From Akkermansia muciniphila (GTDB taxonomy: Bacteria > Pseudomonadota > Gammaproteobacteria > Burkholderiales > Burkholderiaceae_C), in the NCBI GenBank assembly GCA_943331105.2, contig CALQKH020000004.1, positions 1 through 64,000 on the forward strand: DNA of 64,000 nt. The letters run 5' to 3'. The position numbers and the translations under genes were made by a program. Positions 1 through 8,311 of this stretch are shown piece after piece. Numbering within the stretch: position 1 is the first letter of the stretch; each line of letters begins with the position of its first letter. The notes beneath the pieces were generated by a model. The model did no database searches. It saw only the letters and a program-made list of their open reading frames with translations, and was not told the DNA's origin.

Positions 1-381
1 GCCATACACCTTGAGTTTCTTGATCATGGCGTAACCGAGTGGGCCCTTGGGCAGCATGCCCTTGACAGCCTTCTCGAGTGCGCGGCCAGGGTGCTTGGCT
101 TGCATGTCGCGGAAGTTGGTGGCAGTGATGCCGCCTGGATAGCCGGAATGGCGGTAGTAAATCTTATCGATCGTCTTGGTGCCAGTCACTTTGAGCTGGG
201 CAGCATTGATGATGACGATGTAGTCACCTGTGTCGACGTGAGGCGTGTAAATGGCCTTGTGTTTGCCGCGCAAACGGAGAGCAACTTCGCTGGCTACTCG
301 TCCGAGGACCTTGTCGGTCGCGTCAATCACAAACCACTCGTGCACGACCTCAGCGGGTTTGGCGCTGAAAGTAGTTGTCAT
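1..381 (-). CDS. rplM: 50S ribosomal protein L13 (3' end beyond window)
   Basis: Structural protein of the large ribosomal subunit. The reverse strand from the ATG at 381 reads [20 protein letters not shown] and continues through the L13 hallmarks [26 protein letters not shown] and NAAQLKVTG to [20 protein letters not shown], where the window ends. About 127 of the usual ~142 codons are present, so only the C-terminus is missing and nothing looks broken. In proteobacteria rplM is normally followed by rpsI (S9); that gene would lie outside the window. The ATG is preceded by AAAGAG, a weak ribosome-binding site, and by a leader of roughly 140 bases. Confidence 0.96.
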   Translation of the reverse strand, partial: MTTTFSAKPAEVVHEWFVIDATDKVLGRVASEVALRLRGKHKAIYTPHVDTGDYIVIINAAQLKVTGTKTIDKIYYRHSGYPGGITATNFRDMQAKHPGRALEKAVKGMLPKGPLGYAMIKKLKVYG

Positions 382-528
382 GAGTTTTCTCTTTGAAGAA
401 AGGTTTGTCGGGCCCTTTTCCACGGTCGGTGTTCCTCTGTTGGGAACCTCTTAGGTGGGAGATTGCTTGAACCTTTTCAGGTTTGGGCGTCTTCGCCGCG
501 GGGCCACAAAATCGCTGCGAAGCCCTCC

Positions 529-557
529 ATTATACGAAAAATCAAGGACTTGCGGAA
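529..557 (-). promoter_or_regulatory. Probable rplM promoter
   Basis: On the minus strand a perfect -10 box TATAAT lies at 534-529. The -35 region (about 557-552, TTCCGC) is poor. Transcription would begin near 522 and leave a leader of ~140 nt before the rplM ATG. The leader contains short inverted repeats: GTTCC/GGAAC at 431-447 and AACCT/AGGTT at 470-483. Whether L13 binds them is unknown. Confidence 0.5.
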
Positions 558-578
558 GTTATTGGTTACCATCAAGCC

Positions 579-1466
579 ATGTTCAGTTACCGACACGCTT
601 TCCACGCGGGCAACCATGCCGATGTGCTCAAACACATCACTTTGCTCGCCACCATGCGCCACCTCATGCAAAAAGAGGCCGGCATCACCCTCATTGACAC
701 CCACGCCGGAGCCGGGTTGTACCGTTTGGACGGTGATTACGCCCAAAAAGGAGGCGAAGCCGAAGACGGCTTGTTCAAATTATTGGCTGCTGCCGAAAAA
801 ATCGATGTCTTGCCCGAACCCGTGCAAGATTATTTGGCGCAAATTGCCAGCTTCAACCCCAACGGACAAGCCAAGATCTACCCTGGCTCGCCGTTTTTGA
901 TGCACAAACTGATGCGCCATGCCTCGCGTGATCGCCTGCGTTTGTTTGAATTGCACCCCACCGACAGCAAGTCCCTGACCTCCAACATTGCGCAACTCGA
1001 GGCAGGTCGCACCATCACTGTCAGCCGTGAAGACGGTTTTGAGGCGCTCAAAAAGCTGCTTCCACCGCCACCATCGGCCAGCGGATCCAAGCGGGCCATG
1101 GTGTTGATCGACCCGAGCTACGAAATCAAGTCCGATTACAGCAAGGTCGCCAGCGTCATTCAGGAATACCTCAAGCGCTTTTCGACTGGTACTTATCTGG
1201 TCTGGTACCCGATCATCCCGCGCCCCGAGGCGCATGACTTGCCCAAACGCCTGCGCACCTTGTCCAACCAGGCTCAAAAGCCTTGGCTCAACGCCACGCT
1301 GGCCATTGGCCGGGGACCCGGCGATGAAGGCGGTTTGGTGGCCAGTGGCATGTTTGTCATCAACCCGCCCTTCACGCTCAAAGACCAAATTCGCAAAGCA
1401 CTGGACATAGTGGGCCCCGCTTTGGCGCGTGGTTCTGGCAAAAACTGGGCTGTAGAGTCGTCTTGA
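579..1466 (+). CDS. rlmJ: 23S rRNA (adenine(2030)-N(6))-methyltransferase RlmJ
   Basis: SAM-dependent methyltransferase that modifies A2030 of 23S rRNA. The 295-residue product starts MFSYRHAFHAGNHADVLKH, the highly conserved RlmJ N-terminus, so the ATG at 579 is preferred over the in-frame extension to 483. Residues 40-48 (DTHAGAGLY) form the SAM-binding region. The catalytic motif IV is DPSY at 178-181, where many family members have DPPY; the flanking LIDPSYE keeps the Asp and Tyr. PIIPRPE follows near residue 210. Length fits the family (E. coli about 280). It is transcribed divergently from rplM. Confidence 0.93.
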   Translation: MFSYRHAFHAGNHADVLKHITLLATMRHLMQKEAGITLIDTHAGAGLYRLDGDYAQKGGEAEDGLFKLLAAAEKIDVLPEPVQDYLAQIASFNPNGQAKIYPGSPFLMHKLMRHASRDRLRLFELHPTDSKSLTSNIAQLEAGRTITVSREDGFEALKKLLPPPPSASGSKRAMVLIDPSYEIKSDYSKVASVIQEYLKRFSTGTYLVWYPIIPRPEAHDLPKRLRTLSNQAQKPWLNATLAIGRGPGDEGGLVASGMFVINPPFTLKDQIRKALDIVGPALARGSGKNWAVESS

Positions 1467-1518
1467 ACGGCGTGAGGCCTGCTGATCTGCCAGCTTGCAT
1501 GGGGTTTGAGCTTGAAAA

Positions 1519-1551
1519 CGCGGCGTCAGGGAAAGACCTGACCACGCCGCG
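1519..1551. other. Hairpin between rlmJ and paaA
   Basis: CGCGGCG...TCAGG pairs with CCTGA...CGCCGCG around a small loop (GAAAGA), with a three-base bulge. An outer pair, TTTGAGC at 1505-1511 and GCTCAAA at 1551-1557, could extend it. It follows the rlmJ stop by 52 bases but has no T-run, so it may be a weak or factor-dependent terminator, or simply structure upstream of the paa operator. Confidence 0.4.
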
Positions 1552-1556
1552 CTCAA

Positions 1557-1582
1557 ATTAACCGACCGATCGGTCGGTTAAT
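1557..1582. promoter_or_regulatory. 26-bp perfect palindrome, probable TetR-type (PaaR-like) operator of the paa operon
   Basis: The half-site ATTAACCGACCGA is followed by its exact reverse complement, giving 26 bases of perfect dyad symmetry. ACCGACCG...CGGTCGGT cores are typical of TetR-family operators, and PaaR of betaproteobacteria is a TetR regulator of phenylacetate genes. A -10-like TATACT at 1586-1591 lies immediately downstream, so the palindrome covers the -35/spacer region, as expected for repression relieved by inducer. No TetR gene is present in the window; the regulator would be encoded elsewhere. Confidence 0.8.
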
Positions 1583-1640
1583 GGGTATACTGGCAACTGC
1601 GCCGCGATCATCCCATCCTGTTTGGCGCAGGAGTCACGCC

Positions 1641-2672
1641 ATGTACACCCAATCTTTCAGCGTCCCGGATTCATCCGAGGACGTCAAGTCGGCCGGTCTG
1701 AAGGCCGTGCCCAAAGCCCTGAGCACCCAAGACGCCGCACTTCAAGCCGCTTTTGACGCCCGCATCGACAATGACGGCCGCATCGAACCCCGCGAGTGGA
1801 TGCCAGAGGCCTACCGCAAGACCCTGGTGCGCCAGATCAGCCAGCATGCACACAGCGAAATCGTGGGCATGCTGCCCGAAGGCAACTGGATCAGCCGCGC
1901 CCCGAGTTTGAAGCGCAAAACGATTTTGATCGCCAAAGTTCAAGACGAAGCCGGCCACGGTCTTTACCTCTACAGCGCCGCCGAAACCTTGGGCACCAGC
2001 CGAGACCAAATGCTGGACGCACTGCACAGCGGCAAGGCCAAGTACAGCTCCATCTTCAACTACCCCACACTCAACTGGGCTGATGTGGGCGTGGTCGGCT
2101 GGCTGGTCGATGGCGCGGCCATCATGAACCAAGTGCCCCTGTGCCGCTGCTCGTATGGCCCCTATGCCCGTGCCATGGTGCGTGTGTGCAAAGAAGAATC
2201 CTTTCATCAGCGCCAGGGCTACGAAGCCTTGTTGGTGATGATGCAAGGCACCGCAGAACAAAAAGCCATGGTGCAGGACGCCGTGAACCGCTGGTGGTGG
2301 AAGTGCCTGGCCATGTTCGGGCCGCCGGACGCCGACAGCCCCAACAGCGCGCAAGGCATGCGCTGGGGCATCAAGCGCATCAGCAACGACGACCTGCGCC
2401 AGAAGTTTGTGGACGCCACCGTGCCGCAAGCCAAAGTCTTGGGCGTGACCTTGCCCGACCCCGATCTGAAGTGGAACGAAGCCCGTCAAGCCCATGACTA
2501 TGGTCAGATCGACTGGGACGAGTTCTGGGCCACCGTGAACGGCAATGGCCCTTGCAACAAGGAGCGCCTGGGCGCCCGCGTCAAGGCCTGGAACGACGGC
2601 GCCTGGGTGCGCGAAGCTGCGCTTGCCCACGCCCGTAAACAACAAGCACGCCAATTGAAGGAGGCTGCATGA
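1641..2672 (+). CDS. paaA: 1,2-phenylacetyl-CoA epoxidase, catalytic subunit PaaA
   Basis: Diiron oxygenase subunit of the PaaABCE complex, which epoxidises the ring of phenylacetyl-CoA, the committing step of aerobic phenylacetate degradation. The 343-residue product has [57 protein letters not shown] and [11 protein letters not shown]; the E/H residues of QDEAGH and KEESFH belong to the diiron site. It is about 30 residues longer at the N-terminus than the E. coli protein. The ATG at 1641 follows AGGAG at 1629-1633 and is preferred over an in-frame start at 1581 that overlaps the operator. First gene of paaABCDE; its stop overlaps the paaB start (ATGA). Confidence 0.97.
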   Translation: MYTQSFSVPDSSEDVKSAGLKAVPKALSTQDAALQAAFDARIDNDGRIEPREWMPEAYRKTLVRQISQHAHSEIVGMLPEGNWISRAPSLKRKTILIAKVQDEAGHGLYLYSAAETLGTSRDQMLDALHSGKAKYSSIFNYPTLNWADVGVVGWLVDGAAIMNQVPLCRCSYGPYARAMVRVCKEESFHQRQGYEALLVMMQGTAEQKAMVQDAVNRWWWKCLAMFGPPDADSPNSAQGMRWGIKRISNDDLRQKFVDATVPQAKVLGVTLPDPDLKWNEARQAHDYGQIDWDEFWATVNGNGPCNKERLGARVKAWNDGAWVREAALAHARKQQARQLKEAA

Positions 2673-2965
2673 GCTCCGCCGCATTGAAAGAATGGCCCCT
2701 GTGGGAAGTTTTTGTCCGCAGCAAACAAGGCCTGGAGCACAAGCACTGTGGCAGCCTGCACGCATCTGATTCAGCGCACGCCCTGCAAATGGCGCGCGAT
2801 GTGTACACCCGGCGCCAAGAAGGCGTGAGCATCTGGGTCGTCCCCTCGGCCAGCATTTCGGCCAGCGAGCCGAATGACAAATCCGAGTTTTTTGATCCAG
2901 CCAGCGACAAGGTGTACCGCCACCCGACCTTCTACGCGATCCCCGACGAAGTCGGCCACATGTGA
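2669..2965 (+). CDS. paaB: 1,2-phenylacetyl-CoA epoxidase subunit PaaB
   Basis: Small 98-residue subunit that bridges PaaAC units in the epoxidase complex. The sequence begins with a short lead into [19 protein letters not shown], continues with [22 protein letters not shown] and GVSIWVVPS, and ends in [11 protein letters not shown], all family hallmarks. It is translationally coupled to paaA by a four-base ATGA overlap, and GGAGG lies just upstream inside paaA. No catalytic residues are expected. Confidence 0.95.
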   Translation: MSSAALKEWPLWEVFVRSKQGLEHKHCGSLHASDSAHALQMARDVYTRRQEGVSIWVVPSASISASEPNDKSEFFDPASDKVYRHPTFYAIPDEVGHM

Positions 2966-2973
2966 GCGTGCAG

Positions 2974-3756
2974 ATGAATGCCCCCGCTGAATATCTTTTG
3001 CACCTCGCAGACAACGCGTTGATCCTTGGCCAGCGCAATGCCGAATGGTGCGGTCATGGACCCATCCTTGAAGAAGACATCGCGCTGTCCAACAACAGCC
3101 TCGATCTGATCGGCCAGGCCCGCATGCTCTACCAGCACGCAGCGGCTTTGCAAGGCGGTGGTGCCACTGAAGACACGCTGGCGTACTTCCGTGATGTGCC
3201 CGACTTCAGGAACTACACGCTGTGCGAATTGCCCCATATGCCTTTGATGGCGGCCACGTCTGTGGGCGACCGCGACTTTGCCACCACCATCATGCGCAAC
3301 TTTTTGTACAGCAGCCTGATGGTGCTGGTGTGGGACCAACTGCAAAACTCGCAGGACACACAGCTGGCAGCGATCGCTGCGAAGTCGCTCAAAGAAGTGC
3401 GTTACCACCTGCGCCACTCGCGCGACTGGTTGGTGCGGTTGGGAGATGGCACCGACGCGTCCAATGCCAAAGCGCAAGCGGCGCTCGACCAATTGCTGCC
3501 CTACACCCAAGAGTTTTGGAGCCACAGCGCGCACGAATCAGCGGCACTGGCCAATGGCACAGGCACCGACCTGGCCACTTTGCGCAACGACTGGAACCAG
3601 ATCGTGGACGAGGCACTGCAAGAAGCCACTCTGCAACGCCCCGCCGATGGCGGCTTTGTGCCCACGGGCAAACAAGGCATCCATTCCGAGCACCTGGGTT
3701 TCGTGTTGGCTGAAATGCAAAGCCTCGCACGCGCCCACCCGCAAGCCACCTGGTAA
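2974..3756 (+). CDS. paaC: 1,2-phenylacetyl-CoA epoxidase structural subunit PaaC
   Basis: Ferritin-like subunit that pairs with PaaA and stabilises the oxygenase. The 260-residue protein contains LGQRNAEWCGHGPILEEDIAL, NNSLDLIGQARMLYQHAA, KEVRYHLRHSRDWLVRLGDG, GIHSEHLGFVLAEMQ and a terminal LARAHPQATW. The ATG at 2974 (MNAPAEYLLHLADN) aligns residue for residue with the E. coli start. A GTG at 2962 that overlaps the paaB stop is possible but lengthens the protein by four residues without family support. Confidence 0.95.
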   Translation: MNAPAEYLLHLADNALILGQRNAEWCGHGPILEEDIALSNNSLDLIGQARMLYQHAAALQGGGATEDTLAYFRDVPDFRNYTLCELPHMPLMAATSVGDRDFATTIMRNFLYSSLMVLVWDQLQNSQDTQLAAIAAKSLKEVRYHLRHSRDWLVRLGDGTDASNAKAQAALDQLLPYTQEFWSHSAHESAALANGTGTDLATLRNDWNQIVDEALQEATLQRPADGGFVPTGKQGIHSEHLGFVLAEMQSLARAHPQATW

Positions 3757-3765
3757 TCAGCCCCC

Positions 3766-4314
3766 ATGGCCTCGTCTGCTTCGCCCACCTCTGCGTCCGA
3801 ACACACCGCCGATGTGCGTCACGCCTGGGCACTGCTGGAGCAACTGACCGACCCGGAAATTCCGGTCGTCTCCTTGCGCGAACTGGGCATATTGCGCGAG
3901 GTCCGACAAGGCGCAGAGGGTTTGGAAGTGATCATCACGCCCACTTACAGCGGTTGCCCGGCCATGGGCGCGATCGAGGACGACGTGAAAGCCCTGCTAC
4001 AAGCCCACGGCTTGCAAGGCGGAGTGGTCACGCAACTGGCCCCGGCTTGGACGACCGACTGGATGACCGACACGGCCAAAGAAAAACTGCGTGCTTACGG
4101 CATTGCCCCACCACATGCCTGCGCCAACACGCCCTCGGGCGCGGCCAATGTGGTGCAGTTTGCCTCGCGCAGCGCCAAACCTGAGGTGGTCAACTGCCCA
4201 CAATGCGGCTCAGCCAACACCACCGAAACTTCCCATTTCGGCTCGACCGCCTGCAAGGCCCTTTACAGGTGCCTGGCTTGCATGGAGCCCTTCGATTACT
4301 TCAAACCTTACTGA
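3766..4314 (+). CDS. paaD: Phenylacetate degradation protein PaaD (MIP18/DUF59 family)
   Basis: Required for epoxidase activity in vivo and thought to act in metal-cluster assembly or maturation. The 182-residue protein has an N-terminal MIP18-like fold (LTDPEIPVVSLRELGILREV, residues 26-45; TPTYSGCPAMGAIEDDV, about 60-76). A C-terminal zinc-ribbon-like segment follows, with two Cys pairs: CPQCGSANT and CLACMEPFDYFKPY. It starts nine bases after paaC in the same operon. Confidence 0.93.
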   Translation: MASSASPTSASEHTADVRHAWALLEQLTDPEIPVVSLRELGILREVRQGAEGLEVIITPTYSGCPAMGAIEDDVKALLQAHGLQGGVVTQLAPAWTTDWMTDTAKEKLRAYGIAPPHACANTPSGAANVVQFASRSAKPEVVNCPQCGSANTTETSHFGSTACKALYRCLACMEPFDYFKPY

Positions 4315-4343
4315 GTCGCCACAAGCTGCCTCAACGTCACGCC

Positions 4344-5447
4344 ATGTCCGCATCCCGATTTCATGACCTCCCCATCGCACGCGTCAACCCCGAAGCGGCC
4401 GGTGCGGTGGCGATCACGCTGAACGTACCCGCCGATCTGCGCAGCAGCTTCGACTTCCAGCCCGGCCAGTTCTTGACCTTGCGCGCCGACATCGATGGTG
4501 CCGATGTGCGCCGCAGTTACTCCATCAGTTCGGCCCGCAGCCAATTGCAAAAACATGGCCTGCTCGAAGTAGGCATTCGCCCGGTCGAAGGTGGTGTTTT
4601 CTCCAACTGGGCGGCGACTCAACTGAAGGCTGGCAACACCCTGCGTGTGATGCCACCGGACGGTCGCTTTGTGGTGCAACGCCCCCGCGCCATTCACCGT
4701 GTGGGCTTTGCAGCAGGCTCGGGCATCACGCCCATCTTGTCCATCTTGTCGAGCACGCTCGAAGACCAGCCCGACAGCAAGTTCACCCTGGTCTATGGCA
4801 ACCGCCGCATGGACAGCGTGATGTTCAACGAAGCGCTGCAAGACCTGAAAGACCGCTACCCCTCGCGCCTGACGTTGATCCACATCCTCTCGCGCCAAGC
4901 ACAAGAAGTCCCCCTGCTCGAAGGGCGGATCGACGGCGTCAAGGTGCAGGCGATCATCGATGCCTTCTTGCCCGTAGGGAGCATGGACGAGGTGTTCGTA
5001 TGCGGCCCAGAAGCCATGATCGAAGCCACCGAACAAGCCCTGCTGACCGCTGGCGTCAAAGCCGAGCGGATTCGCACCGAGCGCTTCAGCTCACCCACGC
5101 TGGATGCTCTGGCCCCCGAAGTCCGCGCAAAGGCCGTGCTGGGCCACCCTGCCACGCGCGAACAAGGCGAAGTGCAGCTCACCGTGGTGCTGGACGGCAA
5201 GCCTTACAACATGCCCATGAACCGCAACGAGAAGATTCTCGACATCGCTTTGACGCTGGGTCTGGACCTGCCGTATTCGTGCAAAGCAGGCGTCTGCTGC
5301 ACCTGCCGATGCAAGGTCATGGAAGGCACAACCGTGATGGAGAAGAACTTCACACTCGAAAAACCCGAAGTCGAACAAGGCTTCATCCTATCGTGCCAAG
5401 CACGCCCCACCAGCCAGCGCGTGGTCATCAGTTTTGACGAGCGCTGA
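4344..5447 (+). CDS. paaE: Phenylacetyl-CoA epoxidase reductase PaaE
   Basis: NAD(P)H-dependent flavin/iron-sulfur reductase that feeds electrons to PaaA. In the 367-residue product, RRSYSISSA (about 57-65) is the flavin-binding RxYS motif and AAGSGITPILSIL (123-135) belongs to the nucleotide-binding domain. A C-terminal plant-type 2Fe-2S ferredoxin domain has ligands C313, C318, C321 and C351 (CKAGVCCTC ... ILSCQ). The ATG at 4344 fits the family length (E. coli 356); an in-frame extension to 4203 lies inside paaD and is ignored. Last gene of the operon; paaFGHIJK are not here. Confidence 0.96.
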   Translation: MSASRFHDLPIARVNPEAAGAVAITLNVPADLRSSFDFQPGQFLTLRADIDGADVRRSYSISSARSQLQKHGLLEVGIRPVEGGVFSNWAATQLKAGNTLRVMPPDGRFVVQRPRAIHRVGFAAGSGITPILSILSSTLEDQPDSKFTLVYGNRRMDSVMFNEALQDLKDRYPSRLTLIHILSRQAQEVPLLEGRIDGVKVQAIIDAFLPVGSMDEVFVCGPEAMIEATEQALLTAGVKAERIRTERFSSPTLDALAPEVRAKAVLGHPATREQGEVQLTVVLDGKPYNMPMNRNEKILDIALTLGLDLPYSCKAGVCCTCRCKVMEGTTVMEKNFTLEKPEVEQGFILSCQARPTSQRVVISFDER

Positions 5448-5459
5448 AAAAACGCCCGT

Positions 5460-7304
5460 TCACTCGCCCGACTGCTGCATCGCCCACATGTTGGCGTAGC
5501 GGCCTTGGATAGCCAGCAACTCGGCATGGTTACCGCGCTCAATGATCTGCCCGGCTTCCATCACCAAAATTTCATGCGCATCCACCACCGTGGACAAGCG
5601 GTGCGCGATCACCAGCGTGGTCTTGTTTTGCGCCACATTGGCCAACTCAGATTGAATCGCGCGCTCGTTGGCCGAGTCCAGAGCCGACGTAGCTTCGTCA
5701 AATACCAAAATTGGCGGGTCTTTGAGCAAGGTACGGGCAATCGCCACGCGTTGCTTTTCACCGCCTGAAAGCTTCAAGCCCCTCTCACCCACCGAAGTCT
5801 GGTAACCCTTGGGTGTAGAGGCGATGAAGTCATGGATGCGAGCTGACCGCGCAGCGCCCTCGATCTCAACCTGGCTGGCACCCGTGCGGCCATAAGCGAT
5901 GTTGTAGGCCACACTGTCGTTGAACAACACCGTGTCCTGCGGCACGATGCCCAAAGCGCCGCGCACACTCGACTGCGTGACCTGACGAATGTCTTGCCCT
6001 GCAATCCGAATAAAGCCCTGCTGCACATCGTAAAAGCGAAACATCAAACGCGCCAAGGTGGACTTGCCCGAACCCGAAGGCCCGACCACCGCCACCGTTT
6101 TGCCAGCGGGAATCGTGAAACTGATGTCTTTGAGGATCGGGCGATCGCGCTCGTAAGCAAAAGAAACGCGGTCAAACACCACATCGGGCGCACCCTGCAA
6201 AACCAGCGCTGCTGCACCGGGCGCATCAGCCACTTCACGCTCGCGGTCCATCAGCACAAACATTTTGTCCAGATCGGTCAGGCTTTGCTTGATCTCGCGG
6301 TACAGCACACCCAAAAAGTTGAGCGGAATGTAGAGTTGGATCATGAAAGCGTTCACCATGACCAAATCACCCAAGGTCATGCGCCCAGCCACCACACCCT
6401 CGGTGGCCCGCCACAGCATGGTCACCAAGGCGGCGGCAATGATGAGCTGCTGGCCGGTGTTGAGAACTGACAAGGTGGTTTGAGACTTGAGCCGTGCCAC
6501 TCGCAAACGCTCCAAACTTTCGTCGTAACGGCCGGCCTCAAAACGCTCGTTGCCAAAGTACTTGACGGTCTCATAGTTCAACAGCGAATCGATAGCGCGG
6601 GTGTGGGCAGCCGAATCGAATTCATTGGCTTGCTTGCGAAACTGAGTGCGCCATTCGGTGACATAAACCGTGAAGAAGATGTACAAAACCAATGCCGCAA
6701 AAGTGATGCTTGCAAACCAAGCGTCGAACTTCACCGCCAAAATCGTCAACACCAAGGCCACCTCCAACAAGGTGGGAATGACGCTGTACAGCGAGTAAGA
6801 AATCAGCGACTCAATGCCGCGCACACCGCGCTCGATGTCCCGCGTCATGCCGCCCGTCTGCCGCGCCAAATGAAAGCGCAAACTCAAGGCATGCAGGTGC
6901 TCGAAGGTTTGCAACGCAATGCTGCGCGAAGCCCCTTGCGTGGCTTTGGCAAACACCAACTCGCGCAACTCAGTGAAAGCCGAGGTCATCAAACGCAAAG
7001 CACCATAACCCAACAAGAGCGCAACCGGCACCGCTAACACCGCGCTCGGATCACTGGGCTTGATGCTCATGGCGTCCACCAATTCCTTGAGCAGCAGGGG
7101 CACGCTCACATTGGCCAACTTGGCGCACACCATGAGGCCAAGCGCGATCACCACGCGCCATTTGTATTGCCACAAATAGGGCCAAAGACGCGACAGGGTT
7201 TTCCAATCGCTCTTGGCTACCTGTGGAGACTGGGTGCCAGATGGCGTGTGGGCGTGTGGGCCAGGGGATGCTGCAGGGGAAGAGGTTTCGCCGTGTGGGC
7301 GCAT
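5460..7304 (-). CDS. ABC exporter, fused permease/ATPase, Atm1/HMT1 type
   Basis: Half-transporter of 614 residues that would act as a homodimer in the inner membrane. Residues ~35-340 form a six-helix type-1 exporter domain (WPYLWQYKWRVVIALGLMV, PLLLKELVDAM, ARQTGGMTRDIERGVRGIE). The ATPase domain has Walker [11 protein letters not shown] near 405, signature LSGGEKQRVAIARTLLKDP near 511 and Walker B ILVFDEATSALD near 533, followed by the H-loop IAHRLSTV. The RQTGG/RGI membrane motif is typical of Atm1-like exporters of glutathione or sulfur conjugates. An ATG at 7304 is chosen over an in-frame TTG at 7313; neither has a good Shine-Dalgarno. Converges with paaE, 12 bases apart. Substrate unknown. 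Confidence 0.88.
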   Translation of the reverse strand: MRPHGETSSPAASPGPHAHTPSGTQSPQVAKSDWKTLSRLWPYLWQYKWRVVIALGLMVCAKLANVSVPLLLKELVDAMSIKPSDPSAVLAVPVALLLGYGALRLMTSAFTELRELVFAKATQGASRSIALQTFEHLHALSLRFHLARQTGGMTRDIERGVRGIESLISYSLYSVIPTLLEVALVLTILAVKFDAWFASITFAALVLYIFFTVYVTEWRTQFRKQANEFDSAAHTRAIDSLLNYETVKYFGNERFEAGRYDESLERLRVARLKSQTTLSVLNTGQQLIIAAALVTMLWRATEGVVAGRMTLGDLVMVNAFMIQLYIPLNFLGVLYREIKQSLTDLDKMFVLMDREREVADAPGAAALVLQGAPDVVFDRVSFAYERDRPILKDISFTIPAGKTVAVVGPSGSGKSTLARLMFRFYDVQQGFIRIAGQDIRQVTQSSVRGALGIVPQDTVLFNDSVAYNIAYGRTGASQVEIEGAARSARIHDFIASTPKGYQTSVGERGLKLSGGEKQRVAIARTLLKDPPILVFDEATSALDSANERAIQSELANVAQNKTTLVIAHRLSTVVDAHEILVMEAGQIIERGNHAELLAIQGRYANMWAMQQSGE

Positions 7305-7354
7305 AAGACACAATCCAGTTCAACGTCAACCATTAACGAACACCGATTGTGCCC

Positions 7355-7765
7355 ATGTCTGAACCCCAACGCCCCGACACTGTGTCTTTGCCCACTGACC
7401 AAGAGTTGGTGCTCAAAGTCATCCCCATGCCTGCTGACTGCAACGCCAGTGGCGACATTTTTGGCGGCTGGGTCATGGCCCAGGTCGACTTGGCCGGGGC
7501 TGTCTTGCCTGCGCGCCGTGTGCGCGGCCGCATGGTGACCGTGGCGGTGAACGAATTCATCTTCAAACAGGCCGTCAAGGTGGGCGACATCCTGTCGTTT
7601 TTCTCGCGCATCGTGCGCGTGGGCCGCACCTCGGTCACCGTCAAGGTGGAGGTCTTTGCCGAACGGTTTCAGTTGCAGGGCCAATACATCAAGGTCACCG
7701 AAGCAAACTTGACCTATGTGGCTGTGGACGACCAAGGCAAGCCCAGGCCTGTGCCAATCGAGTGA
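7355..7765 (+). CDS. Acyl-CoA thioesterase, YciA-like hotdog protein
   Basis: 136-residue hotdog-fold hydrolase predicted to cleave acyl-CoA to free acid and CoA. NASGDIFGGWVMAQVDLAG (about 30-48) carries the catalytic Asp region of the YciA/BFIT family, and NEFIFKQAVKVGDILSFFSR follows. ATG 7355 (MSEPQRPDTVS) is preferred over a GTG six bases upstream. It is divergent from the ABC exporter and ends 28 bases from the convergent thioesterase at 7794. The physiological substrate cannot be told from sequence. Confidence 0.88.
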   Translation: MSEPQRPDTVSLPTDQELVLKVIPMPADCNASGDIFGGWVMAQVDLAGAVLPARRVRGRMVTVAVNEFIFKQAVKVGDILSFFSRIVRVGRTSVTVKVEVFAERFQLQGQYIKVTEANLTYVAVDDQGKPRPVPIE

Positions 7766-7793
7766 TGGGGCAGTTGTTTTGGCGGTTAGGCGC

Positions 7794-8276
7794 TCAAGAG
7801 ACGATGTAAGCCGCAGCGCCTGTCGACATCAAAGTCCCATCGGGTCCGTAAAACTCCATGCGGGATGACCCTACACGCGAGCCCACGCGCAAGGCGTTGG
7901 CGGTGATGGTGAAGTGCTCGCCAATGCCAGGGCGCAGGTAGTCCACCCGCAAGTCGATGGTGCCCAGCTTGGCAAAGCGCGCAAGGCGCTTTTCCGGAGC
8001 TTCGTCCATGTGCTTGGCGGCCATCGCAGCCATAACGGCAGCACTGCCAATGGCGTCCAAGACAGCGCTGATGACGCCACCGTGAATACGGTTGTAAGCA
8101 TAGTGTCCCACCAGCTCAGGACGCATATCAATGCGTGCCTCAACCCCTTCGGGTGTGACTTGCACCAGCTTCAGACCAAGCGTTTTGTTGAATACAATTT
8201 TTTCTTCATGGATCAGGCGAAAACCTTCGATGTACTCGGGTTCCAGGACGATGGGGGAGGCAGTGCAATGGGGCAT
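7794..8276 (-). CDS. PaaI-like thioesterase family protein
   Basis: 160-residue single hotdog domain. The conserved RIHGGVISAVLDAIGSAAVM (about 63-82) is the helix and catalytic loop of PaaI-type thioesterases, and TIDLRVDYLRPG and LRVGSRVGSSRMEF form the later strands. The N-terminus (EPEYIEGFRLIHEEKIVFNKTLGLKLVQV) resembles YigI-type long-chain thioesterases. The neighbouring fused uvrA gene is on the same strand, but 35 bases separate its stop from this start, so co-transcription is possible. Substrate not assigned. Confidence 0.85.
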   Translation of the reverse strand: MPHCTASPIVLEPEYIEGFRLIHEEKIVFNKTLGLKLVQVTPEGVEARIDMRPELVGHYAYNRIHGGVISAVLDAIGSAAVMAAMAAKHMDEAPEKRLARFAKLGTIDLRVDYLRPGIGEHFTITANALRVGSRVGSSRMEFYGPDGTLMSTGAAAYIVS

Positions 8277-8311
8277 GGCTTGATTCTATTGAAAGCGCAA
8301 CCCAGTCCCGG

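Noticed and set aside
780-1556. 258-residue ORF antisense to rlmJ
   Set aside because: It lies wholly opposite a well-supported gene, shows no recognisable domain and has the composition of a frame shadow.
1671-3038. 455-residue ORF antisense to paaABC
   Set aside because: Shadow of the GC-rich third-position pattern of paaA/B/C; it spans three real genes and has no domain.
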